Source: Phocaeicola dorei
Lineage (GTDB): Bacteria > Bacteroidota > Bacteroidia > Bacteroidales > Bacteroidaceae
Reading direction: 5' to 3'
Assembly: GCF_013009555.1 (NCBI RefSeq)
Contig: NZ_CP046176.1
Span: forward strand, 2,573,501 to 2,637,500
DNA: 64,000 nucleotides
The notes under the pieces are model-generated. The model ran no database searches. It was not told the DNA's origin and worked only from the letters and a program-made list of their open reading frames with translations. Position 1 is the first letter of the stretch. The number at the start of each line of letters is the position of its first letter. The translations under genes were made by a program, and so were the position numbers. Positions 57,540 through 64,000 of this stretch are shown piece after piece.

Positions 57540-58907
57540 ATGAATACAAAAGGAAAAATATTGATTATAGATGATAATGAGGACGTGCTTTTTGCACTAA
57601 ACCTTTTATTGGAACCCTACGTAGAAAAAATAAAAGTTACTACTCAACCGACTCGTATTGAGCATTTTATGACTACTTTTCAACCTGATGTTATTCTGCT
57701 TGATATGAATTTCCGCCGGGATGCTATCAGCGGGCAGGAAGGGTTCAATTGTCTAGAACAGATATTAAAATTAGACCCGCAGGCTATTGTCTTGTTTATG
57801 ACTGCTTATGCAGATACAGATAAAGCTGTACGGGCTATTAAGGCTGGAGCTATTGACTTTATTCCCAAACCTTGGGAAAAAGAAAAACTACTTGCTACGC
57901 TTTCGTCGGCTATCAAACTTCGTGATTCTCGTAAAGAGGTCAGGCAACTGAAAGAACAAGTTGTAGCATTGAGCGGGCAGGATGAAGAGATGCCTCAGAT
58001 GATAGGGCACTCAGCGCCTATGCGAGAGGTTTTTGATACTATTCGGAAATTATCGGATACTGATGCTAATATTTTGATATTGGGTGAAAATGGAACCGGT
58101 AAAGATTTGGTGGCCCGTTCTCTACGTTATTTTTCTCCTCGTCGTGAATGTCCTTTTATAACGATTGACTTGGGGAGCATACCAGAATCATTGTTCGAAA
58201 GTGAATTGTTCGGCTATGAAAAAGGGGCTTTTACAGATGCCCGTAAAGCAAAAGCGGGACGTATGGAGGTGGCATCAGGAGGAACGCTTTTTTTGGATGA
58301 GATAGGGAATTTGTCATTACCTATGCAATCCAAATTGCTAACAGCCATAGAAAAGCGGCAGATTTCACGTTTGGGAGCAACGGATATAATTCCTATTGAT
58401 GTTCGGTTGATAAGCGCAACGAATGTAAATATCCGACAATTGGTGGAGGAGGGCAATTTCCGTCAAGATCTGTTGTATCGCATCAATACGATCGAGATTG
58501 CCATTCCTCCCTTGCGGGAAAGGGGAGAGGATGTGCTCTTATTGGCTGATTATTTCTTACAACGGTATACTCATAAATATAAGAAAGAGATAAACGGACT
58601 GAACCGCGAAGCCAAGCAGAAACTCATGCGTTACCATTGGCCGGGTAATGTACGCGAATTACAGCATGCCATAGAACGGGCGATTATTCTTTCGGACTCG
58701 CCATTGTTAAAGCCTGCAAATTTCATGTTGCAGCCACAACCCGAGAAGAGGGTGAATACGGATGAGATACTGAACTTGGAACAATTAGAACGCAATGCCA
58801 TAGAACGTGCTATGAAGCGCAGCGAAGGAAACTTGAGTCGTGCAGCGGAATATTTGGGGATTACCCGTTACGCTCTTTATCGGAAACTTGAAAAATTAGG
58901 TTTATGA
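57540..58907 (+). CDS. Sigma-54-dependent response regulator (NtrC/ZraR type)
   Basis: A protein of 455 residues: receiver domain (about 5-125) with phospho-acceptor D55 in VILLDMNF; AAA+ domain (about 150-375) with Walker A GENGTGKD (about 182), the sigma-54 contact loop GAFTDA (about 229, a variant of GAFTGA) and Walker B FLDEIGN; and a Fis-type helix-turn-helix at the C-terminus (NLSRAAEYLGITRYALYRKL). It should activate a sigma-54 promoter when phosphorylated. It is divergent from the efflux operon and overlaps its kinase gene by 4 bases (ATGA). Confidence 0.96.
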   Translation: MNTKGKILIIDDNEDVLFALNLLLEPYVEKIKVTTQPTRIEHFMTTFQPDVILLDMNFRRDAISGQEGFNCLEQILKLDPQAIVLFMTAYADTDKAVRAIKAGAIDFIPKPWEKEKLLATLSSAIKLRDSRKEVRQLKEQVVALSGQDEEMPQMIGHSAPMREVFDTIRKLSDTDANILILGENGTGKDLVARSLRYFSPRRECPFITIDLGSIPESLFESELFGYEKGAFTDARKAKAGRMEVASGGTLFLDEIGNLSLPMQSKLLTAIEKRQISRLGATDIIPIDVRLISATNVNIRQLVEEGNFRQDLLYRINTIEIAIPPLRERGEDVLLLADYFLQRYTHKYKKEINGLNREAKQKLMRYHWPGNVRELQHAIERAIILSDSPLLKPANFMLQPQPEKRVNTDEILNLEQLERNAIERAMKRSEGNLSRAAEYLGITRYALYRKLEKLGL

Positions 58908-60235
58908 ATCGTTTACAAACTTTACGGATGATAGCTTGTATGTTACTGATGGGGGTAGTAGCTATAGCTGCATATCTGTTTTATCAACATTCACTCTATT
59001 TTTGCTTGTTATTTTCGCTGATGATTATGGCAAGTATTATCATCTATATCTGTCAGTGGCAATATAAAACGACCCGTATGATATCACGAATGATAGAAGG
59101 TATTCGTTATGCAGATTTCTCTTTGAGTTTTTCTACCCAGCACAAAACTCGTACAGAACAACGATTGGCACAAGAAATAAATAATGTTGTTGCTGAATTC
59201 CGTACTCGGTTGTCCGAGAATGAAGAGCGATATCAATATTATGAAACATTATTGAATACTGTTGACAGCAGTTTGCTGGTAGTAGATAGTCTGTGCAATA
59301 TACATTGGATGAACCGGGCCGCCATGCAGGATTTGTGCGGCTATTGTATTCATTCAGTCAGGGAATTGGCTCTGTTAAATTCTGAATTTCCTACTATTAT
59401 CCTGTCATTACAGCCTGGAGAAATTAAAACAGTACGAATACATAAAGGAGATACTCTACAAGAATTGGCTGTTACGGTATCCGAATATTCCGCTCAACAT
59501 GGTACGGAACTCCGGTTAGTTAATTTAAAGAATATCCATGCTGTATTGGAGGAAAATGAAATGGAAGCATGGCAAAAGCTGATTCGTGTACTTACTCATG
59601 AAATAATGAACTCCATTGCACCCATTATTTCATTAAGTGAAACATTAAGTGAGCGTGCTGTGCAAAATGGTATGAATGAGAAAGATTACAATATCATGTT
59701 GCAAGGGATGCAGACTATTCATAGAAGAAGTAAAGGATTACTGAATTTTGTGGAAAACTATCGTAAACTTTCTCGTCTGTCTGTCCCGATACTGGCTCCA
59801 GTAAATATAGGTGAGTTGTTGAGTGATATGAAAAAACTATTCCCTAATAAAAACATACAATATATATATAAAGTAGAAAACCCAGAAACGATTCTGATGC
59901 TAGATCGTTCACAGATAGAACAAGTATTAATCAATTTACTAAAGAATGCAGGTGAGGCTTGTGTAGAGCAAACCTATCCCGAAGTTATTATTAGTACACA
60001 TTGTGATTTAGACAAACATCTATTTTTCCTTTCTGTCTGTGATAATGGTAGTGGTATTCTTCCTGAAGTTTTGGATAAAATCTTTGTTCCTTTTTTCACA
60101 ACGAAGTCGACAGGTAGTGGTATCGGACTCAGTTTATGCAAACAAATTATGAATTTACATGGTGGAAGTATCTCGGCAAGTAGTGAAATAGGGAAGGGGA
60201 GTTGTTTTACACTGAAATTTCTTTGTTGCGGATGA
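58904..60235 (+). CDS. Sensor histidine kinase
   Basis: A protein of 443 residues with two N-terminal membrane segments (about 9-26 and 29-48) and almost no periplasmic loop, so it probably senses within the membrane or through the long linker. A PAS-like region (about 115-215) precedes the H-box with H232 (LTHEIMNSIAPI) and the HATPase domain (NLLKNAGEA, DNGSGI, FFTTKSTGSGIGLSL). The kinase of the adjacent NtrC-type regulator. Confidence 0.94.
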   Translation: MNRLQTLRMIACMLLMGVVAIAAYLFYQHSLYFCLLFSLMIMASIIIYICQWQYKTTRMISRMIEGIRYADFSLSFSTQHKTRTEQRLAQEINNVVAEFRTRLSENEERYQYYETLLNTVDSSLLVVDSLCNIHWMNRAAMQDLCGYCIHSVRELALLNSEFPTIILSLQPGEIKTVRIHKGDTLQELAVTVSEYSAQHGTELRLVNLKNIHAVLEENEMEAWQKLIRVLTHEIMNSIAPIISLSETLSERAVQNGMNEKDYNIMLQGMQTIHRRSKGLLNFVENYRKLSRLSVPILAPVNIGELLSDMKKLFPNKNIQYIYKVENPETILMLDRSQIEQVLINLLKNAGEACVEQTYPEVIISTHCDLDKHLFFLSVCDNGSGILPEVLDKIFVPFFTTKSTGSGIGLSLCKQIMNLHGGSISASSEIGKGSCFTLKFLCCG

Positions 60236-60315
60236 AAAAAATGAAGTTAATATGCTGATTTATAATTTAATAAATAATAACACGAAAAAAAAGTGGAAAA
60301 AAATCACTTCAAACG

Positions 60316-60346
60316 TTTGCACATATAAAAAAAAGTCGTACCTTTG
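60316..60346 (+). promoter_or_regulatory. Promoter of tRNA-Pro
   Basis: TTTG at 60316-60319 and TACCTTTG at 60339-60346, 19 bases apart, a good match to the Bacteroidetes -33/-7 pattern, about 44 bases before the tRNA. Confidence 0.75.
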
Positions 60347-60389
60347 CATCGTTTTTGAGAAACAGAGCAATTGAAAAAATAAAAAGATT

Positions 60390-60464
60390 CGGGGTGTAGC
60401 GCAGTCCGGTTAGCGCACCTGCTTTGGGAGCAGGGGGTCGTGGGTTCGAATCCCGCTACCCCGA
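60390..60464 (+). tRNA. tRNA-Pro (anticodon TGG)
   Basis: A 75-nt cloverleaf: acceptor CGGGGTG with TACCCCG, D-stem GCGC/GCGC, anticodon stem CCTGC/GCAGG around TTTGGGA, T-stem GTGGG/CCCGC with TTCGAAT. CCA is not encoded. A decayed integrase lies 140 bases downstream, suggesting use as an integration site. Confidence 0.96.
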
Positions 60465-60606
60465 CAAAAGAAAAAGACTTTGATAATCAGTGATATTAAA
60501 GCTGTTTTCAAAGTTTTTTTTATTATAAAATCTTCATTTTATTGATTGAAAAAAGGAGTTTTTGCTCATCAATGGATACAAAACTTATCCTTTAATTTTA
60601 ATCAGT

Positions 60607-61140
60607 ATGGCAATTCTCAAACTAACAATTTTCAAAGCAAAAGTTTTAAAGGATGGCAGACATAAAATTAGAGTGGCCGTTTACCATAAGCAGGAAACTT
60701 GCTATATTATCATTCGGTTTATCATAGATAATCTCTTCCAGTTCAAGAACGGAGAGGTGGTAAAACGCTCGGATGCCGCAATGATAAATACAAAATTGCG
60801 TAATCTTCTCAATAAGTAATCAGGAAAGACTAGACAAAATAGATAATTCTGGTATCTATTCATGCACACAGTTGAAGGATTTTATCTTAAGGGAATCTGT
60901 GGGGATGTTCCAGAAATATTTTGAATGTTGTAACGGACTATCTGAACGGAAAACTTACAGATTCGGGAATCGGTTGTCTATCTCATGAGCACCATCAATG
61001 CCATGACCATAAATGAATAAAAGGTGATATTCAATAAGAAATTTTGCATAGCTTTAGCAAATTACGGACTCATTTCAAATTATGATAAAGAAGACTTAGA
61101 ATTCACCTCCTTTGTCTCAAACCCTAGTCCGGCTAATTAG
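60607..61140 (+). pseudogene. Remnant of a tyrosine recombinase (integrase)
   Basis: The first 70 codons (MAILKLTIFKAKVLKDGRHK onward, KRSDAAMINTKLRNLLNK) are the arm-binding N-terminal domain of Bacteroides phage/conjugative-element integrases. The frame then hits a stop at about 60819. Another frame continues the same protein (RLDKIDNSGIYSCTQLKDFI, RESVGMFQKYFECCNGLSER) to about 60987. A third piece (ATINAM-like start at 60985 with one internal stop) runs to about 61140. So the gene is broken by at least one frameshift and two stops, and the catalytic domain is gone. Confidence 0.75.
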
Positions 61141-61372
61141 AGCTTGTCTTTACTTCTGAATCTTTGTATACCAAAGCTGGACTTATCAAAAATATCCATT
61201 AACAATCAATCTAGTCTATAAAACTATAGCTCCAACCCAAGGATTAGCATTCCAGAACATTATTTTTATCCCAAATTAATTTTTTTAAGCAAAATGTTTT
61301 TTTATTATATAAATTTGATTAGCTTTGAGAAGCAAAAACAAACCGTTTTAAATATTCAAAAATTAAACGACC
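61141..61372 (+). promoter_or_regulatory. Leader region of the SusC-like gene
   Basis: AT-rich. TAGCTTTG at 61320-61327 matches TAnnTTTG and lies 45 bases before the ATG; no clear -33 element. Nothing else is recognisable in this stretch. Confidence 0.5.
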
Positions 61373-64000
61373 ATGAAAAAACATTTGTTGTTCTTGTTGG
61401 CATGCCTGTTCCTTATGACAGGAACGGTAATGGCAAAAATTGTAAAGGGGCGGGTTATAGACTCGTCTGACAAGGAACCCATCGTGGGAGCGTCCATTTT
61501 TGTCAAAAGTACAAAACAGGGGACAATCACTGACATTGAAGGTCATTTTTCCTTGGAAATCCCCGACAATGTCAAAACAATCACTGTTTCTTTTGTCGGT
61601 ATGACAACTCGCGAAGTTGCTATCACTCCCGGAGAAATGACAATCGAGCTTACGGCAGAGAGCCAGGCACTTGACGAAGTTGTTGTTGTCGCTTACGGCA
61701 CGCAAAAAAAGTCTTCGATTACCGGTGCCATCACCCAGGTCAGAAATGAGGAACTCCTGAAACGTCCTGTGACATCCGTCACTTCAGCCCTTGAAGGCTC
61801 CACACCGGGTATTACGGTCACAGGCAACTACGGCTCGCCTGGAAGTGACCCCACAGTGCTTATCCGAGGTATCGGCACAGTAAATGGTAGTACCTCTCCC
61901 CTCTATGTGATAGACGGCGTTCCGTACGGAGGAAACATCTCTGACCTTAATATGGAGGATATTGAAACAATGTCCATTCTGAAGGATGCCGCTTCGGCCG
62001 CACTCTATGGCAACCGGGCTTCAAACGGAGTGATTCTGATCACAACCAAAAAGTCAAAGAGTGAACGTATCCAGTTCAATTTCAAGACCAACCAGGGCTG
62101 GTACGAACGTGCCCTGCCGGAATATGAGCGTACCAATCCCTTCCAGTTCATGGAGGTTGAATACCAGAACGCAGCCAACGCATTCGTACACGGCGGAGGT
62201 GACCGTACGGACAAACAGGCAATTTTAAATGCCGTGAACAGCACACTTATTCCCGACAGACTTTATGTCAACATCTTCAACAAACCAGACGACCAGCTTT
62301 TCACCCTCGATGGGAAAATGGCTGCCGACGCCTCTATCATTGACGGGTATGCCGGCGATTTGGACTGGTTTGACCAGGCCACACGCAAAGGATATCGTTC
62401 GGAATACCAGTTCTCGGGATCGGGTGCTACAAGCAAGAGCGACTATTACTTCTCACTCTCCTATCTTGATGAGAACGGATATATGAAAGATTCCGGGTTT
62501 GACCGTCTGACAGGACGCATGGCTGTCAACATCAAACCTGTGAAATGGTTACGGGCCGGCATGAGCATCAACGCCTCACATCAGAAGTTCCAGAACACGT
62601 CAAACGGTGTCGGGGACGGCTCGTCATCATACAGCAATCCTTTCTATTTCTGCCGCTATATGGCTCCCATTTACCCGGTACACTCGCACTATACGGAAAC
62701 TGGAACGGTATATGACAATGCCGGAACCCCCATACAGGTGAATAAGGGGGATTATGTGCTTGACGGTGCCGGAAACCCGCAATGGGACGGCGGAAGCTAT
62801 ATCATCTACGACCAGAACGGAAACCCTCAGGAGGTCATAACCCGCAATCAGAACCGTGACCGCCACGTGATATGGGAGTCGGAATTGAATGATAGTCGGA
62901 CAATACGCAATACACTCAACGGGATAGGTTATCTTGATCTCGTGCTGCCCTACGGCTTTACCGCAACCCTTAAAGCAAATGTGAACACACGTAACAGCGA
63001 TTATTACAAATACGAGAATGCGGTCATCGGTGATGCACGTGGTACTGTTTCCGAGGACGGTTCCATCTCGGGTCGCAACGGGGCTCTTGCCAAAACCCTC
63101 TATACCTACAAGAACTGGACTCTACAGGAGCAGCTGCGCTGGAACATGACCTATAATGACAGACATAACATCGAAGTCCTTCTTGGGCACGAGAACTACA
63201 GCTATCGTTATGACTATACCTATACAAGCAAGACCAACGAGGCTTTTCCAAACAGGTATGCGCTTTCCAACTTCTCTGAAATGGCAAGTATCTCGGGATA
63301 CAAAACCCGCTACCGCACTGAATCCTATCTGGCGCGCGTACAGTATGGATATGACAACCGGTACAATATCGAAGCCTCATTCCGCCGTGACGGTTCCAGC
63401 CGTTTCGCAAAGGAATCACGGTGGGGAAACTTCGGTTCGCTGGGTGCCAACTGGGTCTTCAGCAACGAGGAGTTTATGAAAAAATATAGATGGCTCAATC
63501 AGGGCAAGTTGCGGGCAAGCTGGGGACAGGTAGGTAATGATTCCGGCTCCGGTTACTACGCATATTATGGCCTTTACGGATCATGGACCCAGAATTCCAA
63601 GCCGGCATACGTTGTAAGTCAGAATCCGGCAAGAGACCTGCATTGGGAAACCGGAGAATCATGGGGCGCAGCTGTTGAAGGACGTCTGTTCAACCGGCTG
63701 AATCTCTCCGTTGAATATTTTGACAAAAGGAATAAGGACCTTATTTTCAGCGTATATGCCCCCAGTTCAGCAGGAGGTACCAGCACAGGTTCCTCCACAT
63801 CAACCACAGACAGGAACATAGGTACAATCTCCAACCGCGGCTGGGAGATCTCCGCTGATTTCGATATCGTGAAGAGCAAGGATTGGACTGTCAGCGTATC
63901 CGCAAACCTTACCACCACCAAGAACAAGATCGTCAAACTTCCCGAACAGAATAAAAAGAAAACCGTATATCCCATTGATCCATCAGGAAAGCTTGGACAA
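61373..64000 (+). CDS. SusC/RagA-family TonB-linked outer-membrane protein, partial
   Basis: The frame from ATG 61373 stays open to the window end: 876 codons, so the C-terminus is missing. Signal peptide about 1-22; carboxypeptidase-regulatory-like domain about 24-105 (VKGRVIDSSDKEPIVGASI); the SusC signature plug about 108-225 (DEVVVVAYGTQKKSSITGA, VLIRGIGTVNG, SPLYVIDGVPYGG); then the barrel. Such proteins import glycans or peptides with a SusD partner, presumably encoded just beyond the window. Codon use is visibly richer in C and G at third positions than in genes to the left, consistent with a later arrival together with the integrase remnant. Confidence 0.95.
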   Translation, partial: MKKHLLFLLACLFLMTGTVMAKIVKGRVIDSSDKEPIVGASIFVKSTKQGTITDIEGHFSLEIPDNVKTITVSFVGMTTREVAITPGEMTIELTAESQALDEVVVVAYGTQKKSSITGAITQVRNEELLKRPVTSVTSALEGSTPGITVTGNYGSPGSDPTVLIRGIGTVNGSTSPLYVIDGVPYGGNISDLNMEDIETMSILKDAASAALYGNRASNGVILITTKKSKSERIQFNFKTNQGWYERALPEYERTNPFQFMEVEYQNAANAFVHGGGDRTDKQAILNAVNSTLIPDRLYVNIFNKPDDQLFTLDGKMAADASIIDGYAGDLDWFDQATRKGYRSEYQFSGSGATSKSDYYFSLSYLDENGYMKDSGFDRLTGRMAVNIKPVKWLRAGMSINASHQKFQNTSNGVGDGSSSYSNPFYFCRYMAPIYPVHSHYTETGTVYDNAGTPIQVNKGDYVLDGAGNPQWDGGSYIIYDQNGNPQEVITRNQNRDRHVIWESELNDSRTIRNTLNGIGYLDLVLPYGFTATLKANVNTRNSDYYKYENAVIGDARGTVSEDGSISGRNGALAKTLYTYKNWTLQEQLRWNMTYNDRHNIEVLLGHENYSYRYDYTYTSKTNEAFPNRYALSNFSEMASISGYKTRYRTESYLARVQYGYDNRYNIEASFRRDGSSRFAKESRWGNFGSLGANWVFSNEEFMKKYRWLNQGKLRASWGQVGNDSGSGYYAYYGLYGSWTQNSKPAYVVSQNPARDLHWETGESWGAAVEGRLFNRLNLSVEYFDKRNKDLIFSVYAPSSAGGTSTGSSTSTTDRNIGTISNRGWEISADFDIVKSKDWTVSVSANLTTTKNKIVKLPEQNKKKTVYPIDPSGKLGQ

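Overview
The window is almost certainly from a gut Bacteroidales genome of the Bacteroides/Phocaeicola type. The grounds are promoters with a TAnnTTTG -7 element, a serine palmitoyltransferase (bacterial sphingolipids), HU-CCDC81/SPOR and FHA proteins, BtuB-like and SusC-like TonB-dependent receptors, a cysteine-rich CWC protein, and a Bacteroidetes-type Tgt without zinc cysteines. I cannot assign the species from sequence alone; the style fits Phocaeicola vulgatus/dorei.

Positions 1-23.2 kb are dominated by vitamin B12. Four cobalamin riboswitches lie within the first 11 kb. Two are back to back (minus strand about 1440-1612, plus strand about 1738-1926), controlling a CWC protein plus biotin carboxylase on one side and the anaerobic ribonucleotide reductase pair nrdD-nrdG on the other. 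Two more precede two BtuB-like outer-membrane receptors, the first co-transcribed with a lipoprotein CbiK-type cobaltochelatase. An AspT-like transporter follows. Then comes the late cobalamin pathway: a plus-strand operon cbiA - adenosyltransferase - cobQ - cobD - cbiB, a tRNA-Gly(CCC), and a minus-strand operon HU/SPOR - FHA - cobU - cobT - cobS - cobC. No corrin-ring genes are present, so the visible set suits corrinoid amidation, adenosylation and nucleotide-loop assembly, with uptake by BtuB.

Positions 23.3-39.4 kb are mostly housekeeping: ugd, a small lipoprotein, a gene-free 0.7 kb stretch with a 275-nt nested inverted repeat and two families of short repeats, a DEAD-box helicase, serB, a thioredoxin-fold protein without its cysteines, a HAD hydrolase, an LptF/G permease, tgt, lon, trmN6, a lipid kinase, serine palmitoyltransferase and an EamA transporter. 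Several clear terminators separate them; one carries the stop codons of both convergent genes in its loop.

Positions 39.4-60.2 kb hold the most interesting locus: a long minus-strand operon Sel1 protein - TolC - HlyD/MacA adaptor - five full-length FtsX-type permeases - one LolD/MacB-type ATPase. A divergent NtrC-family regulator and histidine kinase lie beside it. The divergent intergenic region has two palindromic sites exactly two helical turns apart and a candidate sigma-54 promoter facing the operon. One permease gene is broken by a 1391-bp IS256-family element with a clean 8-bp target duplication; the gene is restored in frame if the element is removed.

Positions 60.3-64 kb: a tRNA-Pro(TGG), a decayed tyrosine-recombinase remnant, and the start of a SusC/RagA receptor running off the window, suggesting an old or partial integration site at the tRNA.
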